Counted from the first letter of the stretch, positions 25,146-34,945 are shown. The stretch: 64,000 nucleotides of DNA from Streptomyces sp. NBC_00569 (GCF_036345255.1 NZ_CP107783.1:5071501-5135500); one strand, 5' to 3'. The notes: a model not told the origin generated them from the letters alone. Made by a program: numbers and translations.

Positions 25146-26087
25146 ATGGAGCTCGAGGTGAGACACCTGCGCGCGCTGTGCGCCATCGACGACACCGGGA
25201 GCCTGCACAAGGCGGCCCGCCTGCTCGGCATGACCCAGCCGTCCCTGTCCACCCAGCTCAGGCGTATCGAGGAGACGCTCGGCGGCGCGCTCTTCGCCCG
25301 GGAGCGCACCGGGTGCCGCGCGACCCCCCTGGGCCGCGTCGTCCTCAACCGCGCCCGCCCGCTCGTGGACGGCATGCGCGCCCTCGTCACGGAGACCAGG
25401 GCGGCCGGCGCACTCGCCGCGGGCGGCCCCCATCTGCGGATCGGTTCCACGGCGAGCCGGGCCATACCGGGCTGGCTGCGACGGCTGCGGCAGCGCGAGC
25501 ACCCGCCCGGCGGCGAGCCGGCGCTCCGTATGGACGTCTCCGCGAACGCGCTTCTGCGGCTCGTCGGCGAGGGACAGCTCGACGTGGCGTTCGTGCACGA
25601 GGTCGAGGGCAGCCCGCTGCGCGTCCCGCCGGGTCTGCGCTGCCGCGTCCTGGTCGAACGCGAACCGCAGTACGTGTCCCTGGCCGCCGACCATCCGGCC
25701 GCCCGGCGCCGCGTCGTGCGCCTCGCCGACCTCGCCGACGACCGGTGGATGGTCGACCCCACCGTGGACGGCGAGTGGCACGGACTCCTGCGGGTCCTGA
25801 GGGCCGCCGGGCTCAACCCCCGGATCCTGCACGGCGACTACCTCACGGCGGCGTCCCTGGTCGCCACGGGCGAGGTCGTCGCCCTGTGCCAGCCGACCTC
25901 ACGGGGCCGCCCCGACATGGCCATAAGACCCCTCGACGGCGACCCCATCGGCGTACGCCTCGTCCTCGCCGCCCGCACGGAGGCCGAACTGGACGCGGTC
26001 TACGGGGACTTGGAGGACGCCTACTGGGAAGCGGCCCGGCAGGCACCCGCGTATCGCGAGCGCCTGCCGGACGCGGCATCGGCCTGA
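25146..26087 (+). CDS. snpR: LysR family activator of the snapalysin gene
   Basis: A 313-residue LysR protein. The winged helix is at residues 1-60 (ALCAIDDTGSLHKAARLLGMTQPSLSTQLRRIEETLGGALFARERTG) and the effector domain at about 95-295. ATG 25146 gives MELEVRHLRAL; ATG 25140 adds two residues. An upstream TTG at 25047 would run through the LysR box and is rejected. Divergent placement beside snpA and the T-N11-A dyad between them support the role; the symbol is used by analogy. Confidence 0.88.
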   Translation: MELEVRHLRALCAIDDTGSLHKAARLLGMTQPSLSTQLRRIEETLGGALFARERTGCRATPLGRVVLNRARPLVDGMRALVTETRAAGALAAGGPHLRIGSTASRAIPGWLRRLRQREHPPGGEPALRMDVSANALLRLVGEGQLDVAFVHEVEGSPLRVPPGLRCRVLVEREPQYVSLAADHPAARRRVVRLADLADDRWMVDPTVDGEWHGLLRVLRAAGLNPRILHGDYLTAASLVATGEVVALCQPTSRGRPDMAIRPLDGDPIGVRLVLAARTEAELDAVYGDLEDAYWEAARQAPAYRERLPDAASA

Positions 26088-26133
26088 GGCGACCTGAAGC
26101 GCCCTGAAGCGAGCCGGGACGACCCGGGTCGGA

Positions 26134-28224
26134 TCAGACGCCGATGTCGCAGCCGTCCTCGCGCCACACGGAGACCACCGACGGACGGACGATTTTCCCC
26201 GGCCCGTCGGGCCACGCGCTCGCCGGCTTCTCGACCGACGCGCCGTCGACCTCGCCCGGGTGCTGCACCGAGACGAGGACCCGGCGGTCCTGGACCAGCG
26301 GACCGCAGGTCTCGGCGCCGTTCGGCATCGTCAGGAACTGCTTGAGCTCACCGCGCCGCTCGCCCCGCGTCGCGACACCGAACAGCCCGTCGTGCGTGCC
26401 CAGCGCGTTGCCGTCCGTGGAGATCCACAGGTTGCCGTGCGGGTCGAACGCCACGTTGTCCGGGCAGGAGATCGGGCTGACCCGGTCCTTCGGGAAGCCC
26501 GCGAAGTACGTCGCCGGGTCCTCCGGGTCGCCCGCGACAAGGAAGAGCGACCAGCCGAACGTGGTGGCCTCGGCGCGGCCCCGGTGCTCGGCCAGCTCCA
26601 GGATCTGCCCGTGCTTGTTGAGGTTGCGCGGGTTCGCCTCGTCGACGGGCGCCTTGCCGGCCTTGCCGCGGTCCGAGTTGTTCGTCAGCGCGACGTAGAC
26701 CTTGCCGGAGTGCGGGGACGGCTCGATGTCCTCGGGCCGGTCCATCTTCGTGGCGCCCACCTTGTCACCGGCGAACCGCGTGAAGAGGTAGACCTCCTCC
26801 GCCGTCATGCCGTCGACGTGCGACACCGCGCCGTGCGGGCCCGCCGTGGCGAGCGGCAGCCACTCGCCGCCGCCGTCGAACTCGCCGTCCGCGGGCAGCT
26901 TGCCCGTGCCGTCGATCTCGGCGGCCGGGGAGTCGCCGGTCAGCCGGGCGACGTAGAGGGTGCCCTCGTCGAGAAGCGTCAGGTTGTGCTCGTGCGCGGC
27001 GCGCGAGCGGCCCTCGGCGACGCGCTTGCTGCTCACGAACTTGTAGAAGTAGTCGAACTTCTCGTCGTCCCCCATGTAGACGACCGGGCGGCCGTCGTCG
27101 GTCAGGCGCGGCTGCGCGGCCTCGTGCTTGAAGCGGCCGAGCGCGGTGCGCTTGCGCGGGGTCGACTCCGGATCGTACGGGTCGAGTTCGACGACCCAGC
27201 CGAAGCGGTTCGCCTCGTTCGGCTCCTTGGCCAGGTCGAAGCGGTCGTCGAACCGCTCCCACTTGCGCTCGGAGGCCTCGCCGGTCACGCCGTAGCGCTT
27301 GAGGCGGGCGGCCGTGGCCGGGTCGGTCACCTTCGCGGCATTCGCGAAGTACTGGTTGAAGTTCTCCTCGCCGTGCAGCGTCGTGCCCCACGGAGTGGTG
27401 CCGCCCGAGCAGTTGTTGAGCGTGCCGAGGACGGTACGGCCGCTCGGGTCCGCCTTCGTCCGCACGAGCGCGCTGCCCGCGACCGGGCCCGAGAGGCGGA
27501 ACTCGCTGGTGGCGGTGAGGCGGCGGTTGAGCTGGTGACGCGTGACGGCCGACAGCCGGCCGCTGCGCCGCGACTCCTCCACGACGACGACCGACAGGCC
27601 GTGCGCCGCCCAGGCGGTCTCCACCTGCTCGCGCGTCGGGTTCTCGGGGTCGTACCCCTTGAACATCAGGATCTCGTCCGTGTACTCGTGGTTGGCGACG
27701 AGGACCTGGCGGCCGCGCTCACCGCGCAGGGGGAGGAGGCTCAGGAAGTCGTTGTTGTAACCGAACTGTCCTGCCTGGGCCTTCGCGGACTGCCTGTCCG
27801 GGTCGAAGGCGGGCGCTCCGCGCAGGATGGGCTGGCCCCAGCTGATGACGACGTTCTGGGCGTGGCCCTCCGGGACGGTGACCCGGTCCGCCGTGTTCGG
27901 CGCGACGGGCGTGAACCGCAGTCCGCGCGCCCCCTTGTCGCCCTTGTGCGCTACGCCCGTTGCCGCCCCCGACGGCGTGGCGGCGACGGCCCGCGAAGCC
28001 CCCGAGCCCACGACCGTGCCGGCCGTCGCGGCGGCGACGGTCACGACCGCGGCCGTGCGCAGCATCGAGCGACGGCTGAGCGCACCGGAGATGACGTCAC
28101 CGACGTACTCGTTGGAACTGGTGTTGGGCACCTCCTGAAAACAGGCGTCCCCACAACGGAACCGGCAGGTCAGCGCGGCACGGCCCCCGTTGTGCGAGCC
28201 GATAAGCGGCAGCGTTTTGCGCAC
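26134..28224 (-). CDS. phoX: PhoX-type alkaline phosphatase (DUF839), Tat-exported
   Basis: A 696-residue phosphatase. The N-terminus MRKTLPLIGSH and CRFRCGDACFQEVPNTSSNEYVGDVI precede a twin-arginine signal SRRSMLRTAAVVTVAAA (about residues 50-75), the usual layout in actinomycete PhoX. Later motifs include NNCSGGTTPWGT, EENFNQYF and SCPDNVAFDPHGNLW of the calcium/iron-dependent beta-propeller phosphatases. GTG 28224 is chosen because GGGGAGG lies just upstream; an earlier GTG at 28248 overlaps that site. The PHO box at 28295-28312 indicates induction by PhoP on phosphate limitation. Confidence 0.9.
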   Translation of the reverse strand: MRKTLPLIGSHNGGRAALTCRFRCGDACFQEVPNTSSNEYVGDVISGALSRRSMLRTAAVVTVAAATAGTVVGSGASRAVAATPSGAATGVAHKGDKGARGLRFTPVAPNTADRVTVPEGHAQNVVISWGQPILRGAPAFDPDRQSAKAQAGQFGYNNDFLSLLPLRGERGRQVLVANHEYTDEILMFKGYDPENPTREQVETAWAAHGLSVVVVEESRRSGRLSAVTRHQLNRRLTATSEFRLSGPVAGSALVRTKADPSGRTVLGTLNNCSGGTTPWGTTLHGEENFNQYFANAAKVTDPATAARLKRYGVTGEASERKWERFDDRFDLAKEPNEANRFGWVVELDPYDPESTPRKRTALGRFKHEAAQPRLTDDGRPVVYMGDDEKFDYFYKFVSSKRVAEGRSRAAHEHNLTLLDEGTLYVARLTGDSPAAEIDGTGKLPADGEFDGGGEWLPLATAGPHGAVSHVDGMTAEEVYLFTRFAGDKVGATKMDRPEDIEPSPHSGKVYVALTNNSDRGKAGKAPVDEANPRNLNKHGQILELAEHRGRAEATTFGWSLFLVAGDPEDPATYFAGFPKDRVSPISCPDNVAFDPHGNLWISTDGNALGTHDGLFGVATRGERRGELKQFLTMPNGAETCGPLVQDRRVLVSVQHPGEVDGASVEKPASAWPDGPGKIVRPSVVSVWREDGCDIGV

Positions 28225-28294
28225 TCTTTTCCTCCCCTTTACGGTCACTCGGGCGTGACGCTAGGGGCGTGGCCGAGCGCGGAGGGGGACGGCG

Positions 28295-28312
28295 GGTGAA
28301 CGAGCGGTGAAC
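28295..28312 (-). promoter_or_regulatory. PHO box upstream of phoX
   Basis: On the minus strand GTTCACC occurs twice with an 11-bp period (28306-28312 and 28295-28301, spacer GCTC), the direct-repeat unit bound by PhoP in Streptomyces. It lies about 70-90 bp upstream of the phoX start. Confidence 0.8.
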
Positions 28313-28451
28313 CTGTGCCGGTCGTGCGGCAGTTGAATGCCCTTCGCCCGGGTGGGCGACCCTGCCCAAGATCACGAAACGTGGCGGCTAACCTTACGTG
28401 TCCGCCCTGGCCAGGGGTTACGGAAACCAACTCATGCGAAGGGTTGCGCAC

Positions 28452-30326
28452 ATGGGCATTCGGAATCTCCTGCGGAACGCGTTCGGAAGGCCGCGGAAGT
28501 CCTCGCGGGGTGACGAGGCGGCGACCGCCGCACCCGAGGCGACGGTCCCGGCACCGGCCGGGGAGGCGACCCTGCCGAAGGCCGCGCCCGCCGAGTCGGC
28601 AAAGGCGCCCGAGGCCGCGCCCGCCGAGGCGAAGGCGAAGGTGCCCGCGCCATCGACGCGCGAGGCGGACGACCTGGTGGCCGCGGCGTTCGACAACGTC
28701 AAGGTCCCGAAGCCGTCCGCGCCGGTGGACGAGAGGGCTGCCGCCGACACGGAAGCGGAACCGACCACGGAGGCCGTGGAGGCCGAGCCGGAGGCGGAGG
28801 CCGCGGAGCCCGAGCAGGTGACGGAGGCGGTCGCCGAGCCGGACGTGAAGCCGGAGGCGGAGGCTGTCGCAGAGCCTGTCGCCGAGCCGGTGACGGAGAC
28901 GGAGGCGGAGGTGTCCCCCGAGGCCGCCGTCGAGCCCGTCGCCGAGACGGAGCCCGCCGTCAAGGCAGAAGCGGAACCGGCAGGCGAGAGCCCTGAGCCC
29001 GCCGCAGAGCCCGCGGCGGAAGCGGAGGCGGAGGCCGTCGCCGAGCCGAAGGTGAAGACGGAGGCCGAGGCATCGCCCGAGGCCGTCGCCGAGACGGAGC
29101 CGGAGGCCGAGACCGAGCCGGCCGCCGAGCAGCCCGAGGCCGTGGTCACGCCCGCGCCCGCCGCCGAGCCCGAGCCGAAGGCCGTCGCCGAGCCGGTCGC
29201 CGAGACCGAGCCGAAGGCCGTCGTCGAGCCCGAGCCGAAGGCCGTCGCCAAGCCCGCCGCCAAGCCCGAGCCGCAGACCGTCGCCGAGCCGGTCGCCGAG
29301 ACCGAGCCGCAGACCGTCGCCAAGCCCGAGCCGAAGGCCGTCGCCGAGCCGGTCGCCGAGACCGAGGCGAAGGCCGTCGTCGAGCCCGAGCCGAAGGCCG
29401 TCGCCAAGCCCGCCGCCGAGACCGAGCCACAGGCCGCCGTCGAGCCGGTCGCCGAGACCGAGCCCGAGGCCGTCGTCGAGCCCGTCGCCGCTGCCGCGTC
29501 GGAGCCCGAAGTCGTCGCCGAGCCGGAGCCCGTCGCCGTCGTCGCCGAGCCCGAGGCCGTCGTCGAGCCCGCGCCGCAGGCCGACGTGGCCGAGCCCGTC
29601 GTCGAGGTGGCACCCGAGACCGATGCCGAGGCCGGCACCAAGGCCTCCGCCCCCGCCCTCCCCCTCGCCCGGGTCAAGTCGCGCGCCCCCGGGCTCGCCG
29701 CTGCCTACAAGGCCGCCGGGAGCGTCCTCAAGAAGAACGACCTCACCGGGGTCCGTGCCACCGTCTACCTCGTACTCGACCGGTCGGGTTCGATGCGTCC
29801 GTATTACAAGGACGGATCCGCGCAGGCGCTCGGTGAACAGGTGCTCGCCCTGGCCGCGCACACCGACCCCGAGGCGACCGTGCACGTCGTCTTCTTCTCC
29901 ACCGACATCGACGGCACCGGCGAGCTCACCCTCGACGGGCACGAGGGCCGCGTGGACGAGCTGCACGCATCGCTCGGCCACATGGGACGTACCAGCTACC
30001 ACCGCGCGATCGAAGAGGTCGTGGCGCACCACGAGAAGTCGCAGTCGCAGACGCCCGCCCTGGTCGTCTTCCAGACGGACGGCGCCCCGGACGCGAAGGG
30101 CCCGGCCAACCAGGCGCTCGCGGACGCGGCCCGGCACCCGCTGTTCTTCCGGTTCGTCGCGTTCGGCGAGCACGAGGCCAAGGGCTTCGACTACCTGCGC
30201 AAGCTGAAGGCGCCCAACGCCGCGTTCTTCCACGCGGGCCCCACCCCCCGCGAGCTCACGGACACCGAGCTGTACGAGGGGCTGCTCGCGGACCTGCCGC
30301 AGTGGCTGGACTCGCAGCAGGCCTGA
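28452..30326 (+). CDS. VWA domain protein with long acidic repeat region
   Basis: A 624-residue protein without signal peptide or membrane segment. After a basic start ([16 protein letters not shown]) come about 375 residues of low-complexity E/A/P/V sequence built from variants of [14 protein letters not shown]-terminal von Willebrand A domain (about 425-620) follows, with an intact MIDAS: DRSGSM, the TSYHRA threonine and QTDGAPD. The VWA domain resembles the TerF/TerD-associated type, implying metal-dependent protein binding. ATG 28452 follows GAAGGG; earlier in-frame starts at 28398 and 28434 lack a site. Cellular role unknown. Confidence 0.88.
   Translation: MGIRNLLRNAFGRPRKSSRGDEAATAAPEATVPAPAGEATLPKAAPAESAKAPEAAPAEAKAKVPAPSTREADDLVAAAFDNVKVPKPSAPVDERAAADTEAEPTTEAVEAEPEAEAAEPEQVTEAVAEPDVKPEAEAVAEPVAEPVTETEAEVSPEAAVEPVAETEPAVKAEAEPAGESPEPAAEPAAEAEAEAVAEPKVKTEAEASPEAVAETEPEAETEPAAEQPEAVVTPAPAAEPEPKAVAEPVAETEPKAVVEPEPKAVAKPAAKPEPQTVAEPVAETEPQTVAKPEPKAVAEPVAETEAKAVVEPEPKAVAKPAAETEPQAAVEPVAETEPEAVVEPVAAAASEPEVVAEPEPVAVVAEPEAVVEPAPQADVAEPVVEVAPETDAEAGTKASAPALPLARVKSRAPGLAAAYKAAGSVLKKNDLTGVRATVYLVLDRSGSMRPYYKDGSAQALGEQVLALAAHTDPEATVHVVFFSTDIDGTGELTLDGHEGRVDELHASLGHMGRTSYHRAIEEVVAHHEKSQSQTPALVVFQTDGAPDAKGPANQALADAARHPLFFRFVAFGEHEAKGFDYLRKLKAPNAAFFHAGPTPRELTDTELYEGLLADLPQWLDSQQA
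28740..29640 (+). repeat. Degenerate repeat array encoding [15 protein letters not shown] units
   Basis: Roughly 900 bp of repeated GCCGTCGCCGAGCCG/GAGACCGAGCCGAAG words inside the VWA gene. Unit length varies, and copies are most similar between about 29160 and 29480, suggesting recent duplication. Confidence 0.75.
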
Positions 30327-30340
30327 CCCCCGCACCGTCC

Positions 30341-30377
30341 GCGCCCCCTGTCCCCGCCCCGGCGGGACAGGGGGCGC
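30341..30377. terminator. Terminator hairpin after the VWA gene
   Basis: GCGCCCCCTGTCCC (30341-30354) pairs with GGGACAGGGGGCGC (30364-30377), a perfect 14-bp stem 14 bp past the stop. Confidence 0.85.
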
Positions 30378-30455
30378 CGCCGTTTCCCCCGCGCCGTTCC
30401 CCCTGAATCGGGAGAAGCTGGATGAATTCCGGCACCGAGGGAAGGACCGCGCACC

Positions 30456-31469
30456 ATGAAGGCCGCCGTAGTCACCGACTTCACCCGGCCCCTGGAGATC
30501 CAGCACCGCGTGATCCCACGGCCGGCCGCGCAGCAGGTCCTCGTCCGCATGGAGGCGAGCGGGCTGTGCCACACGGACATCCACGCCGCCGCCGGTGACT
30601 GGCCCGTCAAGCCGGTCCCGCCGTTCGTCCCGGGCCACGAGGGCATCGGGATCGTCGAGGACCTGGGCGAGCGGGTCGGCCACATCAACGTCGGCGACCG
30701 CGTCGCCATCGCCTGGCTGGGCGAGGCGTGCGGCCACTGCGACCACTGCGTGTCCGGCTGGGAGACGCTCTGCCTGAAGCAGCGGAACAGCGGCTACTCG
30801 CTCGACGGCTCCTTCTCCGAGTACGCCGTCGCGCACGGCGACTACGTCGTGAAGGTCCCCGAGGGCCTCGACCCCCTGGACGCCGCCCCGCTGACCTGCG
30901 CGGGAGTGACGACGTACAAGGCCGTGAAGGTGTCGGGCGCCGGCCCCGGCAAGCGCGTCCTGATCTCCGGGATCGGCGGCCTCGGCCATCTCGCGCTCCA
31001 GTACGCGCGGATCGCGGGTGCCGAGACCGTCGCCGTGGACGTCACCGACGACAAGCTGCGCCTCGCGCACGAGCTGGGCGCCGACCATGTCATCGACGCC
31101 CGCACCCAGGACGTCGCCGAGGCGGTGCGCGGGCTGGGCGGCGCCGACGTCGCGATCGGGCTCGCCGTGTCGAACGCGTCGCTCCGGGCGGCGTACGGCT
31201 CCCTGCGCAGGCACGGAACGCTCGTCCTGGTCGCGCTGCCCGCCGGAGGCAAGCTGGAACTGCCCGTCTTCGAGCACGTGCTCGAAGGCAAGAGCGTGAT
31301 CGGTTCGATCGTCGGCACCCGGCAGGACCTCGCCGAGGTCTTCCAGCTGCACCGCCTCGGCCGTACCCGCGTCATCCGCGAGCAGCGCAGGCTCAAGGAG
31401 GTCAACGAGGCGATCGAGGACATCCTGGCGGGCCGGGTCACGGCCCGGCTGGTCTTCGACTTCCGCTAG
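30456..31469 (+). CDS. Zinc-dependent alcohol dehydrogenase (AdhP-like)
   Basis: A 337-residue medium-chain dehydrogenase. The catalytic zinc ligand region is ASGLCHTDIHAA with GHEGIGIV, and the structural zinc cysteines are CGHCDHC-SGWETLC (four Cys). The NAD-binding GIGGLGHLALQYARIAGAETVAVD is of Rossmann type with acid at its end. It oxidises alcohols or reduces aldehydes in the cytosol, resembling ethanol-type AdhP. GAAGGA-type purines precede ATG 30456. It is monocistronic between two terminator-like hairpins. Confidence 0.92.
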   Translation: MKAAVVTDFTRPLEIQHRVIPRPAAQQVLVRMEASGLCHTDIHAAAGDWPVKPVPPFVPGHEGIGIVEDLGERVGHINVGDRVAIAWLGEACGHCDHCVSGWETLCLKQRNSGYSLDGSFSEYAVAHGDYVVKVPEGLDPLDAAPLTCAGVTTYKAVKVSGAGPGKRVLISGIGGLGHLALQYARIAGAETVAVDVTDDKLRLAHELGADHVIDARTQDVAEAVRGLGGADVAIGLAVSNASLRAAYGSLRRHGTLVLVALPAGGKLELPVFEHVLEGKSVIGSIVGTRQDLAEVFQLHRLGRTRVIREQRRLKEVNEAIEDILAGRVTARLVFDFR

Positions 31470-31493
31470 GCACCGCACCCGCACCGCACCGCC

Positions 31494-31533
31494 GGGGCCG
31501 TCCACCCCGTAAATACCGGGAGGGGCGGCCCCG
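31494..31533. terminator. Imperfect hairpin after alcohol dehydrogenase
   Basis: GGGGCCGTCCACCCCG pairs with CGGGAGGGGCGGCCCC (about 13 of 16 positions) around an AT-rich TAAATAC loop. Confidence 0.65.
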
Positions 31534-31607
31534 CCGTGTCGGATACGATTCTTTGATTCGACTGACGTACACCGTCACCGCACGCAGCGACTTGGGAGCA
31601 GCCCCCG

Positions 31608-33320
31608 ATGGCTCGACACCTCATCACCAGCGCCCTTCCGTACATCAACGGAATCAAGCACCTGGGCAACATGGTGGGGTCCATGCTCCCGGCGGACGTG
31701 TACTCCCGGTACCTCCGCCAGCGCGGCCACGACGTCCTGTACATCTGCGCCACCGACGAGCACGGCACGCCCGCCGAGCTGGCCGCGAAGGAGCAGGGCC
31801 TGCCGGTGGCCGAGTTCTGCGGGCAGGCGCACGACGTACAGAAGGCCGTGTACGACGGCTTCGGCCTGGCCTTCGACCACTTCGGCCGCAGCTCGTCCGC
31901 GCAGAACGCGGAGCTCACGCAGCACTTCGCGCGCCGGCTGAACGAGAACGGCTTCATCGAGGAGCGCGCGATCCGTCAGGTGTACTCGCCTGCCGACGGC
32001 CGCTTCCTGCCGGACCGCTACGTCGAGGGCACCTGCCCGCACTGCGGCTACGACAAGGCGCGCGGCGACCAGTGCGAGAACTGCACGCGCGTCCTGGACC
32101 CGACGGACCTGATCAACCCGCGCTCGGCGATCTCCGGCTCCACGGACCTGGAGGTCCGCGAGACGAAGCACCTCTTCCTGCTGCAGTCGAAGCTGCAGGT
32201 CGAGGTCGAGGAGTGGATCGCGCGGACCGCGGGCGAGTGGCCGCAGCTGGCCTCCTCCATCGCCCGCAAGTGGCTGACCGAGGGCCTGCACGACCGCGCG
32301 ATCACCCGTGACCTGGACTGGGGCGTCCCCGTCCCGGCCGACACGTGGCCGGAGCTGGCCGCCGAGGGCAAGGTCTTCTACGTCTGGTTCGACGCCCCGA
32401 TCGAGTACATCGGCTCGACGAAGGAGTGGTCGGACCAGAGCCCGGCGGACCGCGACTGGAAGTCGTGGTGGTACGAGGCCGACGACGTCCGGTACACGCA
32501 GTTCATGGCCAAGGACAACGTCCCGTTCCACAGCGTCATGTTCCCCGCCACGGAGATGGGCGTGCGCGAGCCGTGGAAGAAGGTCGACTACCTCAAGTCC
32601 TTCAACTGGCTGACGTACTACGGCGGCAAGTTCTCCACGTCGCAGAAGCGCGGCATCTTCACGGACGCTGCCCTGGAGATCCTCCCGGCCGACTACTGGC
32701 GCTACTTCCTCATCGCCAACGCGCCGGAGTCCGACGACTCCTCCTTCACGTGGGAGCACTTCTCGGCCACGGTGAACAAGGACCTCGCCGACACCCTCGG
32801 CAACTTCGTGAACCGCGTCCTGTCCTTCTCCCGCAAGCGCTTCGGTGACGACGTGCCCGCGGGCAAGGAGGCCGGCGAGGCGGAGACGAAGCTGGGAACG
32901 GAGATCGCCGCGCTGCTCGCCGAGTACGAGGCCCAGATGGAGGCCCTCCAGTTCCGCAAGGCCGCGTCCGCGCTGCGCGCCCTGTGGTCGGCGGGCAACT
33001 CCTACCTGGAGGAGAAGGCCCCCTGGCTGGAGATCAAGACCGACCCGGAGGCCGCGGCCCTCACGCTGCGTACGGCGATGAATCTCATCCACCTGTACGC
33101 GGTCGTGTCCGAGCCCTTCATCCCGGCCTCGTCGAAGGCGATGCGCGGCGCGTTCGCGCTGGCCGACGACACGGCCACGTGGGTCACCGCGGAGCAGGCC
33201 AAGGCGCTGGACACCGTCCCCGCGGGCACGGCCTTCACGGTCCCGCCGGTGCTCTTCGCGAAGATCACCGAGGAGGACCTGGAGTCCTACCGCGAGCGCT
33301 TCGGCGGCGCTCCGGAATAA
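31608..33320 (+). CDS. metG: Methionine--tRNA ligase
   Basis: A 570-residue class I aminoacyl-tRNA synthetase charging tRNA-Met. The HIGH-type signature is HLGN ([10 protein letters not shown]), the KMSKS equivalent is KFSTS ([10 protein letters not shown] near 345), and the connective domain has CPHC and CENC zinc knuckles. The anticodon-binding helical domain follows; the C-terminal EMAP-like dimerisation domain of longer enzymes is absent, which is normal for this type. GGGAGCAGCC precedes ATG 31608. No T-box or riboswitch structure was seen in the leader. The perfect hairpin just after the stop makes it a single-gene unit. Confidence 0.97.
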   Translation: MARHLITSALPYINGIKHLGNMVGSMLPADVYSRYLRQRGHDVLYICATDEHGTPAELAAKEQGLPVAEFCGQAHDVQKAVYDGFGLAFDHFGRSSSAQNAELTQHFARRLNENGFIEERAIRQVYSPADGRFLPDRYVEGTCPHCGYDKARGDQCENCTRVLDPTDLINPRSAISGSTDLEVRETKHLFLLQSKLQVEVEEWIARTAGEWPQLASSIARKWLTEGLHDRAITRDLDWGVPVPADTWPELAAEGKVFYVWFDAPIEYIGSTKEWSDQSPADRDWKSWWYEADDVRYTQFMAKDNVPFHSVMFPATEMGVREPWKKVDYLKSFNWLTYYGGKFSTSQKRGIFTDAALEILPADYWRYFLIANAPESDDSSFTWEHFSATVNKDLADTLGNFVNRVLSFSRKRFGDDVPAGKEAGEAETKLGTEIAALLAEYEAQMEALQFRKAASALRALWSAGNSYLEEKAPWLEIKTDPEAAALTLRTAMNLIHLYAVVSEPFIPASSKAMRGAFALADDTATWVTAEQAKALDTVPAGTAFTVPPVLFAKITEEDLESYRERFGGAPE

Positions 33321-33330
33321 CACATTCCGG

Positions 33331-33370
33331 GGGAAAGGGGTGCGGGGATCTGTCCCCGCACCCCTTTCCC
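33331..33370. terminator. 18-bp perfect terminator hairpin after metG
   Basis: GGGAAAGGGGTGCGGGGA (33331-33348) pairs fully with 33353-33370 around TCTG, 11 bp past the metG stop. Confidence 0.92.
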
Positions 33371-33415
33371 GTACCCCGCTACTGGCATGTCCACGACCGC
33401 GATTAGGGTTTCGCC

Positions 33416-33868
33416 ATGCCAGTTCCCGCAACCATCCCGATCGCCCACGAGCCGGACCACCGCACCGCCACCATCGGCCGGTACGCGGACGGCCAGTTCC
33501 TGGCCTCGGTGACGTACGCCTTCCCGGAGGGCTACCGCCCCGACGACGGCTGGGAGGAGCACAAGCGTCTCTACGCGGTGCTCCACACCTTCGACGCCTC
33601 GGGCAGGTACCGCGACTCGGAGATCTGGTGCGCGGGGACCTGGGCCGAGGGTGCCGAACTCGCCCAGGCCCACGCCCACTTGGACAAACTCCTGGCAGCC
33701 CTGCCCGGTCGCGCCTACGGCGACATCGCCGTCCGCCCGTTCCGGCTCGCCGTGGACCGCGTGCTCTTCGGCCTGATCGCCGAGGACGACGACGAGGGCG
33801 GCTGGGCCGAGCTCTACCCGGACCGCCTCGGCTTCGGCGCCCCGTGGGACGGCCGGTACGACACCTGA
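33416..33868 (+). CDS. Conserved hypothetical protein
   Basis: A 150-residue acidic soluble protein, MPVPATIPIAHEPDHR, with EIWCAGTWAEGAELAQAHAHLD and DRVLFGLIAEDDDE. No signal peptide, membrane helix or recognisable catalytic motif. It keeps its place after metG in what I recall of the S. coelicolor order. Function unknown. Confidence 0.8.
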   Translation: MPVPATIPIAHEPDHRTATIGRYADGQFLASVTYAFPEGYRPDDGWEEHKRLYAVLHTFDASGRYRDSEIWCAGTWAEGAELAQAHAHLDKLLAALPGRAYGDIAVRPFRLAVDRVLFGLIAEDDDEGGWAELYPDRLGFGAPWDGRYDT

Positions 33869-33890
33869 GCGCAGCCCGCGGCGGCGCCCG

Positions 33891-34829
33891 TCAGGAAGCC
33901 GTCGAGGCGGAAGCGCCCGGCTGCGTATCCGTGCTGTCGTGCGTCTCGTCGGGTGCCACCGCCATCGTGATCGACCCGATGACGCCCTTCGCGATGCGCC
34001 CCTTGCCGTACGTCAGCTTCAGCAGGCCGCCCGTCGTCCCGCTCTGGTCGTAGATGGTGTCCTCGGTCAGCGTCGTGCGCTCGGTCGTGCTCGTCGAGTA
34101 CGGCGCGACCTTCCCCGAGGCGATGACCGCGGCCTCCTCGAAGAAGAACTGACCGGTGTGACAGGTGTGGCCGCCCTCGTAGCCGGCGTCGGTCCACTTG
34201 CCGTCCACATGGACCTTGGTGTGGATGTGCACGGCACGGCCCCGGTACCAGCCGGGGAAGATCGTTTTGAACTCGACGCCGCCGTGCCTGTCCGTCTTCC
34301 AGGTGCCCCGCAGATAGCGCTCGTCGTCGGTGGGCTCCTCGTGCCCGCCGCCACCGCCACCCCCGGGCGGGGCGCCCGTCGGGGTGCCGGACGGCTGGTC
34401 GGTCGGGACTCCGCTCGGGGCGCCGCTCGGGGGCGTGCCACCGCCACCGGTGGAGAGGGACTCGTACCCGGAGTAGATCCCGAGCGCGTCGCAGTGCCAG
34501 ATGTCGACCGCCGCGTTCCGCAGGGGCTTGCAGGTCTCGGCGTCGATCACCTTGAGGCGGAGGACCATCGGGATGCCCTCCTTGTCCTCCGTGATGTCAC
34601 GGCGGAGCTTGTCCGCGTCGATGTAGTACGGGCCCTCGGTGGTCTCCGAGGTGAGCCGGTAGCAGGACTCCGCCTCGGACTTCCTGTCGGCGGTGTCCGT
34701 CTCCCCGGCGAACGCGTTGGCGGCGATGGAGCCCCCGACGCCGACGGCCGCCACGGCGGCTCCGCCCGCGAGGATGACCTTCCGGCGGGTCATGTCACGT
34801 TTGTGCGCTGGTCCCTGAGTCTCTGTCAT
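33891..34829 (-). CDS. Exported intradiol ring-cleavage dioxygenase
   Basis: A 312-residue dioxygenase with a twin-arginine-type signal (DMTRRKVILAGGAAVAAVGVGG). The fold is that of protocatechuate 3,4-dioxygenase. The iron ligands are visible as Tyr in DIWHCDALGIYSGY, Tyr in FPGWYRGRAVHIH and two His in that same motif. Unusually, a Gly/Pro/Thr/Ser-rich linker of about 40 residues (GGGGTPPSGAPSGVP onward) separates the first tyrosine from the rest. Being exported, it may act on catechol-type lignin fragments outside the cell (inference). ATG 34829 is used; a GTG/ATG nearer the RR motif is possible. Confidence 0.88.
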   Translation of the reverse strand: MTETQGPAHKRDMTRRKVILAGGAAVAAVGVGGSIAANAFAGETDTADRKSEAESCYRLTSETTEGPYYIDADKLRRDITEDKEGIPMVLRLKVIDAETCKPLRNAAVDIWHCDALGIYSGYESLSTGGGGTPPSGAPSGVPTDQPSGTPTGAPPGGGGGGGHEEPTDDERYLRGTWKTDRHGGVEFKTIFPGWYRGRAVHIHTKVHVDGKWTDAGYEGGHTCHTGQFFFEEAAVIASGKVAPYSTSTTERTTLTEDTIYDQSGTTGGLLKLTYGKGRIAKGVIGSITMAVAPDETHDSTDTQPGASASTAS

Positions 34830-34891
34830 GGGAAGCGAAGCTAGGACCGCCACCTGTCAGGGCCATGAGGATGCGCTGTGAGTCCGCACAG

Positions 34892-34930
34892 CGAAGGGGC
34901 CGGAACCGATCAACGGTTCCGGCCCCTTCG
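34892..34930. terminator. 17-bp perfect terminator hairpin after aspS
   Basis: CGAAGGGGCCGGAACCG (34892-34908) pairs with 34914-34930 around ATCAA, 15 bp past the aspS stop on the minus strand. Confidence 0.92.
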
Positions 34931-34945
34931 GACGACTGGCGGGTG

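Noticed and set aside
28418..29677. Long minus-strand frame opposite the VWA gene
   Set aside because: It is the mirror of the repetitive plus-strand coding region, with monotonous Ala/Ser/Gly sequence; the plus strand has the VWA domain and a ribosome-binding site.
28245..31505. Minus-strand frame of more than 1000 codons over the VWA and alcohol dehydrogenase genes
   Set aside because: Shadow frame; rich in Gly/Leu/Asp repeats mirroring the plus-strand repeat region.
31536..31607. T-box or SAM riboswitch upstream of metG
   Set aside because: The leader is only about 70 bp and shows no specifier stem, T-box sequence or K-turn.
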